NCBI GenBank assembly: GCA_021773395.1
Contig: JAJFKB010000002.1
Location: 186,001 to 250,000 of the forward strand
DNA: 64,000 nucleotides
Reading direction: 5' to 3'
Source of the DNA: Gammaproteobacteria bacterium
GTDB taxonomy: Bacteria > Pseudomonadota > Gammaproteobacteria > Pseudomonadales > IMCC2047
The position numbers were made by a program, and so were the translations under genes. This document shows positions 9,601-17,148 of this stretch, piece after piece. The notes under the pieces are model-generated. The model was not told the DNA's origin. It did no database searches and saw only the letters and a program-made list of their open reading frames with translations. Each line of letters starts with the position of its first letter. The first letter of the stretch is position 1.

Positions 9601-9763
9601 CACTGACAATCACTTCATGACCATCAGGTAATAGTTGTCCATTTGTGGGGGAATCAATAAAACCAATGCTGTTCGGCCCAAAAATCCGGAAACCCACTAT
9701 CACTGCAACGACAACCAGCAAAACTGCCGTTATTGTCAATCCAATCTGTCTCGGCTTCATCAA
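6632..9763 (-). CDS. Membrane-anchored protein: three Ig-like modules plus GH-A-like barrel (copy A)
   Basis: 1043 aa. One signal-anchor segment (residues ~9-25) places the rest in the periplasm or at the surface. Three modules of ~100 residues begin with GFIDSP/GFIDFP at ~34, ~166 and ~295 and share GWA-D-G...R-DV...SGF. From ~445 a TIM-barrel-like domain follows; FQEWL...SLDEFN...SW..LAPP then LWQQFRRHLVDMHYDEL resembles GH42-type glycosidases. VVEFNP (Glu812) and VSIEGA (Glu767) are candidate catalytic strands. A C-terminal beta-rich part follows. It is a paralogue of the 13,761-17,033 gene. Function is unknown; action on an exported glycan is inferred from domains and neighbours. Confidence 0.75.
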   Translation of the reverse strand: MMKPRQIGLTITAVLLVVVAVIVGFRIFGPNSIGFIDSPTNGQLLPDGHEVIVSGWALDPEGVSKIEVELDSGPLTRAFYGIIRQDVAAIDLSKPEYLNSGFRAVIKVPEGHSNKVRLALFITDKEGNRTKVDSKQVNFSNRIEAVHSKQDKTVYVEDVSSPVLGFIDSPLEREILEVSESLLVTGWAIDPDGIKGIELELQNGERVSAQYGIEREDVFQQYPHFAESLQSGFRAKVELPDNVEHHRIRLFVVDTYGNRSLADRVNFSVSSEFLADKAALLKETESPDTSFRSKGFIDFPAKNLGVENQKELRVAGWAIDADGIESVQVTINGRLQSELTLGIKRSDVQNLYRQVAGSLQSGFEGSVSIEDLDPGDHSLAIYVTDKLGHRVKVAEQDFAIISPSIWIELLNQRPALKAASFAIAIATSNLANGGGAEIKQTFSAYESKTIRVAIRVPILYMRTTLGEPKDWMFDPDFNVKTMQDGLIVAEDALNDTIKYALKEQLPLVITLNGGIWSDARGAAPKWDLTDYLEQEVMNCQWNENGEVMPDNYLGRLPGSESNPQLARALTFNYYADTVRDYKKRNLQQAGQQIKAFKERHPELFLGVNLDPDVYLNPFFHGEQTYDYNPGTVRQFQEWLSGQGPYAKAGELYQKRRRPSLSLDEFNRLTRKSYSSWSALAPPSFSKLEKLKALFDQSSIHLWQQFRRHLVDMHYDELSLWLNQIGINSEYIYSSQGFAADMDPEVDVFPVRIDSPPVRHDTGGVSIEGAVPEGGHLGAIFYGRSATNDVTVETGESLFAEIRRHDPDWAVVEFNPAYLEYPNKQSDYKVAYRALRDMFNFGAKFVSPMAWNGWNGIYKDDPGYLSYTSFRNTPLEKAVKDFMVVFADAPRGMILWPFGTQRHADNDGWQVVGGNFSMQRLPGKILLSADSGNSKLVLESPKGQVISLDRIDTAVLGMTEHNGTLEMQFKDQQGNWLSAANPVRMEKLLKSVAGLLWPLKWREGLPDTVSQIRVVLTNDENFNEPIVLNHIALYPKVFEMSPIH

Positions 9764-9850
9764 TAGCCACCCTGTCCCTTTAAGTCAATCATGCAACTGG
9801 CTGCAATAGAAGCCCGCCATTGTAATGAAAATGTGATAATACCGGTACCT

Positions 9851-9879
9851 TTGAAACGCTGCTTTTCGTAAGATATTCC
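9851..9879 (+). promoter_or_regulatory. Possible sigma-70 promoter for the 9949 gene
   Basis: TTGAAA, 17 bases, TATTCC. The -35 is good and the -10 weak. It lies in the 185-bp divergent gap between copy A and the phosphatase-fold gene, about 70 bp before the start codon. Confidence 0.35.
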
Positions 9880-9948
9880 TTAGCCTGCCTAGATTGGGTG
9901 TATCTGGTAGAATTCCCCTGATCAACACCGCAGCTGGAGTATTTTTAC

Positions 9949-11883
9949 TTGAATAATAAAAAACAGTTTATGAATAATTTACGCGTACAGCATCCACTAA
10001 CAACAGCTCTTCTCTTAACCATAGCCAGTTTGTATTTCTACTTTTTTATGGAGTGGCTATTCTTCCTGACCAAGCCATCTATGCTAAATGTGCTATCAGT
10101 TCAGGACCAATTGGCGGTGTTACTCTTGGCCCCGCTTCCCGCACTGCTGGTTTTAGTGTTTGCTTTATTTGCCGTTATGCTGCCTATTTATTCATTGGTT
10201 AACAGAAATAATGGCTATTACTATCAGGATTATCTGCTAATCGCGATACCCGCTCTGATTCTGGCCTGTTGTATTTTGTTGCTAGCGGAGAACTTTACAT
10301 ACACGCTATTTCAGTTTGGGATGTACCGATTTCCCGGCTATGACCGATTGATCTATACAATCCTGTTCATCTATCTTTGGTATCGCTGCTGCAAAATACT
10401 GTACCCTTTTCTCATTCAATCAACAGAAAATAAAAGCCTGAATAGGGCACTCACTATTGTTATACCGATACTTTTACTGATGTCACTGGTAATGGCAACG
10501 ACCCAGTTTAAAGACTTTACTGTCCCACACTTAAATACGGACCCCGCCCCAATAACTCATCGTAAGTTTCCCAATATTCTGGTTCTCTCATCGGATGGCA
10601 TCAACGCTCGCAACATGTCTGTTTACGGGTATAAAAGACAAACAACACCCTTTTTTGACTCTGTCAAAAACGAACTTTTAATTTTTGAAAACCATTTGAC
10701 CAACTCACAAACAACAACGGGATCAATTGCAGCATTTCATAGCGGTAAACTCCCTACAACTACCAAACTGATATACAGGCCCGACATATTTAAGGGAGAC
10801 GATGCATACCAGCACTTACCCGGCATACTCATGAGGAAGGGGTACTTCAACGGGGATTTTTCAGTTCGCCATTATATTGACCCTGAAGACATTAATCTCA
10901 AGGAAGGTTTTCATTACGCTAACTACAGGAATATATCAGGGAAACGACTTGCACTGCCAACAGCTGTGCAAAGAGCTTACCCGACCGCCAGTCGGTTTTA
11001 TGATGAGCTGTTTGAACGCATAACTACCCGCCTGTCACATCTACTCGGACGCTCCACCATGAGTAACCCTTTCCTCATTGTAACTGAACCGGATAATCAC
11101 TGGGCATGGGACCTGAACGATCGAGGAAGAGTTGACGACCTCAAACAATTTATCGTAAAAGCGGCAACACCCTTCTATGCGCATGCCCATTTATTAGGGA
11201 CTCACGGATTCAAATTTCACCCGGCAAACCCTCTGTTTTCTAAAGGGCAAAAACAGACAAAACCCTGGATGACCGACTTTTATGATGATGCCATACTGGA
11301 TTATGACCAGTATGCCGCTGAATTAGTGGCCTTTCTTAAATCAAAAAACCTGTATGAAAACACATTGATTATTTTTACTTCCGATCATGGTAAAGCATGG
11401 CGGATCAACGAAACGATACCTCTACTGATAAGATTCCCCGATAAAAAATACACCGGTATCAAGCGAGACAACTCTCAACATACAGATATCACGCCGACTA
11501 TTCTTGATTTCTTAAACCAGGATATTCCTAATTGGATGGATGGCCGTTCTCTGCTTACATCGAAAAGAGACCCTATCGAGCCCGTTTTTGCTGTCCAGAA
11601 AAGTCAATCGCTGCCAAATGAAAAGGGCTGGCATAGGGTGGTAGCGCCCCAACCACCCTTTTACACTCTGGGATCAATTAACGCGACATACTGCCACATG
11701 CTTTACCGCTTAAAGCTGCCTGAAAATATCCTTAAAAAAGAACCAGTCAAAGGTCATACGCGACCCTGCCCGGAAAACCTGTTACCTTCACCAAGCCAAG
11801 CGCACAGTGCCCTGATTGAACACCTCAATCAGGCTGGTTACGATACCCGCTCGCTGAAACCACAAAAGCCCGTTAGTGATTAA
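9949..11883 (+). CDS. Membrane phosphatase/sulfatase-fold protein
   Basis: 644 aa. Five transmembrane segments lie in the first ~190 residues, then a periplasmic alkaline-phosphatase-superfamily domain. NILVLSSDGINARNMSVYGY gives the first metal Asp, NSQTTTGSIAAFHSG the nucleophile region, IIFTSDHGKAW the Asp-His metal pair. The Thr-rich nucleophile site lacks the CxPxR of true sulfatases, so a phosphoglycerol- or phosphoethanolamine-type transferase is more likely (inference). The start is TTG: GGAG ends ten bases upstream, whereas the first ATG, seven codons later, is 31 bases away. Its stop codon overlaps the stop of the convergent methyltransferase by four bases. Confidence 0.82.
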   Translation: MNNKKQFMNNLRVQHPLTTALLLTIASLYFYFFMEWLFFLTKPSMLNVLSVQDQLAVLLLAPLPALLVLVFALFAVMLPIYSLVNRNNGYYYQDYLLIAIPALILACCILLLAENFTYTLFQFGMYRFPGYDRLIYTILFIYLWYRCCKILYPFLIQSTENKSLNRALTIVIPILLLMSLVMATTQFKDFTVPHLNTDPAPITHRKFPNILVLSSDGINARNMSVYGYKRQTTPFFDSVKNELLIFENHLTNSQTTTGSIAAFHSGKLPTTTKLIYRPDIFKGDDAYQHLPGILMRKGYFNGDFSVRHYIDPEDINLKEGFHYANYRNISGKRLALPTAVQRAYPTASRFYDELFERITTRLSHLLGRSTMSNPFLIVTEPDNHWAWDLNDRGRVDDLKQFIVKAATPFYAHAHLLGTHGFKFHPANPLFSKGQKQTKPWMTDFYDDAILDYDQYAAELVAFLKSKNLYENTLIIFTSDHGKAWRINETIPLLIRFPDKKYTGIKRDNSQHTDITPTILDFLNQDIPNWMDGRSLLTSKRDPIEPVFAVQKSQSLPNEKGWHRVVAPQPPFYTLGSINATYCHMLYRLKLPENILKKEPVKGHTRPCPENLLPSPSQAHSALIEHLNQAGYDTRSLKPQKPVSD

Positions 11884-13286
11884 ACTTGCTCGCAATTTGC
11901 GCGCATTAAATACAGCGTGCGTTTAGTACCCCTCACCGGGGTACTTTTCAGCACCGTAAAGTGCTCAGTAAAAGCTTTTTCAAACCCGGATTGGGTATAC
12001 TCAGGAAAAATATCCTCCCGAGTCGCCAGAAGACGTTCAACCTGCGAGTCTTCTTTGGGAACAAACTCGATCACCAGGTGTTTACCCATCTGAGCAAAAA
12101 AGTGGGCAACATGCAATAAGGGCACATTATTGGAAATGGCAATGTGGTGGATCAACGCTAGCGCCAGAACGACATCCACACCACCACGTTCGCATAATGA
12201 CATACGCTCACTATTTGCCCAACCGATAGCAGGACTGGGATTGACCAAATCCTGCAGCAAAGGAAGAATTCTGGTTTCATTCTGGTGCTGACTAAACAAA
12301 TAATTTTTCTCGACAGCAACTTCATCGATATCCTGCGATACCACCAAGTCGGCATAATTTGCGGCAACCCGACTAAACTCCCCGTTATTTGCGCCCATAT
12401 CAATGGCACACATTCGGCTTTCTGACTGAATATTAGCCAGATAAGCAGCAACCAGCTCCCGTTTGTGGCTCATGGACTCATCTTGATAGTTGGTATCTGA
12501 GTAGTAATCACCCCATTCCGTTTTCTCCAGTTTCCATTTGAGGCCTTTTACACTGGATTCCAGCTGGTCGATCATTGCCAGGAGTTTAGTCTTGGTCATA
12601 GCAAATTTGGAACTTGTCTTCGTCTCACCCCTGGCCGCATCAGAGTACTTGTTCTGCATCTTGGCATGCAAATGCACATGGGCCAGCAACGAATAATTAA
12701 ACCAACTGCGCCGAGGCAGCAACTGGCTGGCCAGATCCAATGGAACACCATCAATATTAGTGCGCGACAATTGCCCCATACGCCTGTCACGGTGGGCTTT
12801 TAACGCCAACGGCGCGAGGAAGTGCTGGCAAAATTGTTTGTAGGCTACCCAGGGACCATCCGTATACATCTCAAAAGACAGGGTATCGATAAAAACAGGT
12901 TTCCCTTTCAAAAACTGAATATTGTAGGCACTTGCGTCCTTCAGTGACATCCCCTTTTCCAGCGCCATTTTCTGAATTTTTAATGTTAGCAATGCCGCGT
13001 CTTTCAGCTGGCTGAAACACCATTCGTAGGGATAGCTGATATAGGGAACCATCTCCGGCTGGATGATTTTGAATGCTCCTGGCTGGCACGCCAAATCTAA
13101 CGAAACTTCCTGATGTTTAACCAGGCAATCCTGGGAAACCAACTGCTCATAAAGCCCACTTTCCATGAGCAAATCAAAATCGCCCTGGTAACACTGGTTG
13201 ACTTGGCGATAAACGGTTTCCCCGTAGGTAAAAATGAATCCACTCGGATCCCTAAAAGATGCCGAGTTTAACTGCACGTCCTGCAT
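11880..13286 (-). CDS. SAM-dependent methyltransferase, NoeA-like
   Basis: 468 aa, soluble. The N-terminal half (DPSGFIFTYGETVYRQV, LKDASAYNIQFLKGKPVFID, YKQFCQHFLAPLAL) is the pattern I associate with NoeA-type methyltransferases linked to glycans. The C-terminal half is a class I Rossmann domain: AIDMGANNGEFS (motif I, ~295), VSQDIDEVAVEKN, and DVVLALALIHHIAI. The substrate is unknown. It lies between the two phosphatase-fold/Ig-module gene sets and is convergent with the 9949 gene, so modification of the same polymer is a reasonable inference. Confidence 0.8.
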   Translation of the reverse strand: MQDVQLNSASFRDPSGFIFTYGETVYRQVNQCYQGDFDLLMESGLYEQLVSQDCLVKHQEVSLDLACQPGAFKIIQPEMVPYISYPYEWCFSQLKDAALLTLKIQKMALEKGMSLKDASAYNIQFLKGKPVFIDTLSFEMYTDGPWVAYKQFCQHFLAPLALKAHRDRRMGQLSRTNIDGVPLDLASQLLPRRSWFNYSLLAHVHLHAKMQNKYSDAARGETKTSSKFAMTKTKLLAMIDQLESSVKGLKWKLEKTEWGDYYSDTNYQDESMSHKRELVAAYLANIQSESRMCAIDMGANNGEFSRVAANYADLVVSQDIDEVAVEKNYLFSQHQNETRILPLLQDLVNPSPAIGWANSERMSLCERGGVDVVLALALIHHIAISNNVPLLHVAHFFAQMGKHLVIEFVPKEDSQVERLLATREDIFPEYTQSGFEKAFTEHFTVLKSTPVRGTKRTLYLMRANCEQV

Positions 13287-13395
13287 AGAGGCTTCCCATT
13301 CGAATTTTATTATTGAAAGAGGGGTTAAAAAACAACCTAACCTGAGCCACAGTCCCTAGCTCAATACCTCCTGGACAATTTTGGGAACCGATTAT

Positions 13396-13424
13396 ATGTC
13401 ATTTTTATGACAATCAGCTATAAT
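13396..13424 (+). promoter_or_regulatory. Promoter with overlapping inverted repeat, for the YLDPGTGS gene
   Basis: A perfect -10 TATAAT (13419-13424) is preceded, 17 bases upstream, by ATGTCA. The perfect inverted repeat TGTCAT-tttt-ATGACA (13397-13412) covers the -35 and spacer, as an operator would. The start codon of the small secreted protein is ~50 bp downstream. Confidence 0.5.
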
Positions 13425-13474
13425 GTTGCCACAGTTTTAATCGCGGTCACCCATAGTTAAAGGGACACAATAAC

Positions 13475-13744
13475 ATGTTGTTAAGGAAAATTAGCCACCT
13501 CTTTCTTTTAGTGGTTTCATTAGTATTCATTACCATGCCCAGCGCTTATGCCTACCTGGATCCCGGCACAGGCAGTATGATTTTACAGGCAACCATTGCC
13601 GCAATTGCTTTGGGCTTAGCGACTATTAGAAGCTGGTGGTACAGGCTGGCGGATTTGTTCGGTTCTAAAAGCAATAATAAGAACGAGAACCCTGAATCGC
13701 TGGAAAATAATGAGCCCACTGAAAGTAAAGAACAACACGAGTAA
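13475..13744 (+). CDS. Small secreted/membrane protein with YLDPGTGS motif
   Basis: 89 aa. A signal peptide (LFLLVVSLVFITMPSAYA, cut after AYA) is followed at once by YLDPGTGSMILQA, then a second hydrophobic stretch (ATIAAIALGLATI), a basic patch and a hydrophilic, charged tail. The N-terminal YLDPGTGS signature belongs to small proteins often seen beside polysaccharide and sulfatase-like genes; their role is not known to me. An AAGGGA Shine-Dalgarno is ten bases before the ATG. It is tail-to-tail with the large GH-like gene (16 bp). Confidence 0.8.
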   Translation: MLLRKISHLFLLVVSLVFITMPSAYAYLDPGTGSMILQATIAAIALGLATIRSWWYRLADLFGSKSNNKNENPESLENNEPTESKEQHE

Positions 13745-13760
13745 TTGTAATAGATATAAA

Positions 13761-16700
13761 TCAGTGCTTGCTCGGAGGAACGATAGAAAGGTTTTCCAAA
13801 ATTATTTCTTTTGGACTCTCGCAACTGCTTAAGTCCCACTCCAGGGCAAGGCTCACTAAGGATAGACTTTTAAACTCAGATATTTGCCCGAGAAACCCTG
13901 TTTGATCAGGTGTAATCTGTAGCTTGCTGACTGACCCATCCGATAATTTCAAATTAGCCTGCACTTTCGCATCGCTACACCATTGCCCCTGTAGCTTGAT
14001 TTTCGCTCCATCGCCGGTTGAAACATTTATATTTTTCGGCGAAAACAAAGTGATTTTATTTTCGCCAGCAAGGACTAAACGGCCATATTCAGTCTGCAAC
14101 TTGGTATCTGATTGCGCGGACCAGCCATCTGCGCTTAAAACCAGGTCATTGCCAAAAGGAAAGCTTACGCCACCGGCGGGTATATCCTGTCGATGTAGCA
14201 ACCACCAAACCAGTTGAAACTCAAATGGGGTACCCGTAAAAGCATCATAGGATCTAAACGTATCCGGGTAAGTCATTAAATCTGCCATATGACTACCCCA
14301 CATAGGCGTAAGAAATTGAGCCCCCGCATTTAAAATATTCCTCACGGTTTTATAAGAGGCTTCATGACCAGCAACCCACTCCGGGAAAGCTATCGTTGCC
14401 GGGTTCAGCTCTACTACTCCCCATTTTGGATCAATTTTTTGAATTGCACTGAACATAGAGCCGCCGCTTCGGCTCATGCCTTCATCTCTGCTTGCAGCCC
14501 CATACAGTATTGCACCCAAGTGCCCATGACTGGCCTTGGCGCCCTCAATCGAAACGCCTGCTTCATCGGGCCAACCGGTTGCCTCGTCAAAAAGAGTTTC
14601 AGCAACATCTGTTTGAATAAAGGTCTGACTGGTGTACAAACGACTTGAGGGCATTCCGGCTGCTGTAGCCCAAACTGAAAGCTGATCATAATGAACGTCA
14701 ATCAGGTGTCTCTTAAATTGCGTCCACAGCTGATGCCAGGAGTCTTGGTAGTTAAGCGTTTTTCTGGGGGGATCTATCTGCTCGACATCAATCCAATTTT
14801 TTTTGGCAATTTGATTGATTTTTGTGAGTGTCAATTTACTGGGGACACCCTGTCCTGATAGCGCCCCTTTATCTGAATAAAGACCCTCATGCAGCAACCA
14901 TTCTCTAAACTGGCGCAACGTATCCGGGTTATAATCATACCACTGCACCTTGTAAAACCAGGGATTAATATACTGATCAGGATCTAGATTAATTGAGACT
15001 TGGCCGCCGGACTTAACAAAAGCAGAGTCTCGAATCGTTTTAACGGCGGCAGTCAGATTGCGCTTTTTGTAAAAATGGAATTCCTCGTTATACCAGTTCA
15101 AACTCATCATGCGAGCAAGTTCCGGACTTCCAAAAGAGCCCGGCAAATCAGATAGCGCATCATCAGATTCACTTTTACCAAATTGATTCCACTGCACATT
15201 ATGATCTTCAAGCTCCAGCGCATCAACGATATCTACATCCGGCGCAGAAAATGCTGAGTCGGCCCAAACCCCACCATCGAGCGTAACCATCAGGGGCAGA
15301 TTCCACTCGTCGGCGTAACCAAGTAGTTCATTTAACGCCGTACTGAGCATAACGCCCTCTTTTCTGATACGTTGATCATCGGAAAAATCCGGATCAAACT
15401 GGTAATCCTGCTCTTTGCCTTTGGTCGTCCTCAGATACTCAACTCGGCTTTGCATCCCCACTTCAATACAGCCTTTGCCAAAGAGTTTTCTCAATTCCTG
15501 AAGTTGAGGTGCTTTTTTTCTCCAGAATGAAGTATCTCCTGGAAAATAGAGTCGCACCGGCTTACCTTCGCAGGGTTGACCGGAACTATTCCCAGTTAAT
15601 ACAAGAGGGCCTGGTAGTAGCGACTCTTCACCTGATTTGTCTACAACCTTCACAAGAAGTCTGTTTAGCCCTTGATTTAGAGCAATTGGGTCGAGCTGAC
15701 CACGATATAACGCTCCTTTCTCTAACGCAGTCGACGGTATCCCCATCTCTGATTCATCCGCTCGCCTCACTTGATCATAGGTCACCTCCGGTTTTATCAG
15801 ACTCATGGAAAAATTCCGATGACCGCCTTCGGTAGACAACTCGACAGATGCTATGCCATCCTCATCAGCAACCCATGCAGAAACTTCTATTTTTTCAGGA
15901 TTATTCAGCTGCCATACGTCTGCAATAACGCGACCGACGGGGAAACTGTTGTGTACCTCAGGACCTAGAGATTCCTGAAAAACCTCTTTTCCTTCTACGA
16001 ATTCCAACAATAACGGATATCGCCCACGAGGAAGGTCTCGATAAGGTACCAGCCACTGAAACCCGGATCGATCGGCATAATCCCAGTGCTTAAATACCCT
16101 GCCTACATCTGACCTGTTACCATCAACATTAATTGTAGAAATTACCGCGCCTTGAGCCTTGATACGAACACTGGCAGCGCCTGTTTTGCTGACAGCCCAG
16201 CCGGATAGTATGTTCTTGTCTCCGAGCCTTATTGACTTGGATACTGACTCAACTAAAGCAAACGATTGATCATTATTGATAACAGGACCGTCAAGGGTAT
16301 GCGAGTGACCATTTTTTCCAATTAACTCGATTTGTGTTGGATATTTACCCGGTGCCAGTTCAGAAAATGGTATAGCAACCGAAAACCCAGATCGCTCGGC
16401 GTCCGGCCACTTTTTATAGACCGAAGCAACGTCTTTTCGGGAGATATCTGCTTGGGTTTCTGCAATGGTTTTTCCATTCGTAATGACCCGAATTGTTAGC
16501 GGGCCAGCAGCTGAAATTGCCCAGCCGTTAATGGCATTGTTAATTCGATCAATCGGTTCCACATTTTCGATATAGCCAAAAGGGCTTTTAGCTTTGATAT
16601 CTAGCGTAGCCAGCTTTTTCGTCTTACCACTAGATGAAAATATCTCCAACTCATTATTATCGGCAGATAACAAAGCCAAATCCACCATCCCATTGATACG

Positions 16701-17033
16701 GTAAGCTCGGACTCCACCGCATCCTGCATATTTATGGGGCGCCAAATATGCGGGATCTTCTATCGGGTCTACATATGATATATGGGTATTTGCTATTTTA
16801 AGCTCTACTTTAGATAGTGGCTCCTTCGATATTAGCCAACTATTTAATTGATAAGAATAACCTGTGTAACTTGCCGCGGGGAAGTGTTCGGCAAGGGGAA
16901 AATCCGGGCATTTGTGAGCCTCTGACAACACCCCCTCTTTATCAATAATATTGTAGATCGCTACGAAACTTAATAGGCACAGAGCGCCAATAATGATCAA
17001 ATAAGATCTTTTTTCAGATGGCTTAAACTTCAC
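13761..17033 (-). CDS. Membrane-anchored protein: Ig-like modules plus GH-A-like barrel (copy B)
   Basis: 1090 aa, paralogue of the 6632-9763 gene. A signal anchor lies at ~10-30. Modules with GWA...RxDV...SGF begin near 152 and 258, with more divergent ones near 55 and 366. The barrel domain follows from ~490: INLDPDQYINPWF, YDYNPDTLRQFREWL, LWTQFKRHLIDVHYDQLSVW, AGVSIEGAKASHGHLGAILYG and WGVVELNPATIAF align block by block with copy A. The two Glu residues in VSIEG and VVELNP are kept. The gene starts 115 bp after gspD on the same strand, so it may be read from the secretion operon. Activity and substrate are unknown. Confidence 0.75.
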   Translation of the reverse strand: MKFKPSEKRSYLIIIGALCLLSFVAIYNIIDKEGVLSEAHKCPDFPLAEHFPAASYTGYSYQLNSWLISKEPLSKVELKIANTHISYVDPIEDPAYLAPHKYAGCGGVRAYRINGMVDLALLSADNNELEIFSSSGKTKKLATLDIKAKSPFGYIENVEPIDRINNAINGWAISAAGPLTIRVITNGKTIAETQADISRKDVASVYKKWPDAERSGFSVAIPFSELAPGKYPTQIELIGKNGHSHTLDGPVINNDQSFALVESVSKSIRLGDKNILSGWAVSKTGAASVRIKAQGAVISTINVDGNRSDVGRVFKHWDYADRSGFQWLVPYRDLPRGRYPLLLEFVEGKEVFQESLGPEVHNSFPVGRVIADVWQLNNPEKIEVSAWVADEDGIASVELSTEGGHRNFSMSLIKPEVTYDQVRRADESEMGIPSTALEKGALYRGQLDPIALNQGLNRLLVKVVDKSGEESLLPGPLVLTGNSSGQPCEGKPVRLYFPGDTSFWRKKAPQLQELRKLFGKGCIEVGMQSRVEYLRTTKGKEQDYQFDPDFSDDQRIRKEGVMLSTALNELLGYADEWNLPLMVTLDGGVWADSAFSAPDVDIVDALELEDHNVQWNQFGKSESDDALSDLPGSFGSPELARMMSLNWYNEEFHFYKKRNLTAAVKTIRDSAFVKSGGQVSINLDPDQYINPWFYKVQWYDYNPDTLRQFREWLLHEGLYSDKGALSGQGVPSKLTLTKINQIAKKNWIDVEQIDPPRKTLNYQDSWHQLWTQFKRHLIDVHYDQLSVWATAAGMPSSRLYTSQTFIQTDVAETLFDEATGWPDEAGVSIEGAKASHGHLGAILYGAASRDEGMSRSGGSMFSAIQKIDPKWGVVELNPATIAFPEWVAGHEASYKTVRNILNAGAQFLTPMWGSHMADLMTYPDTFRSYDAFTGTPFEFQLVWWLLHRQDIPAGGVSFPFGNDLVLSADGWSAQSDTKLQTEYGRLVLAGENKITLFSPKNINVSTGDGAKIKLQGQWCSDAKVQANLKLSDGSVSKLQITPDQTGFLGQISEFKSLSLVSLALEWDLSSCESPKEIILENLSIVPPSKH

Positions 17034-17148
17034 TAAGCGCCCCTACTCCCAATGAAGATTTGTTATCCAACCAGAATCTGAATTTACAATTTACAGAGCG
17101 CCGGGAAACCAATATTTTCAATCAACGTTAACGACGAATTTTTGCGCC

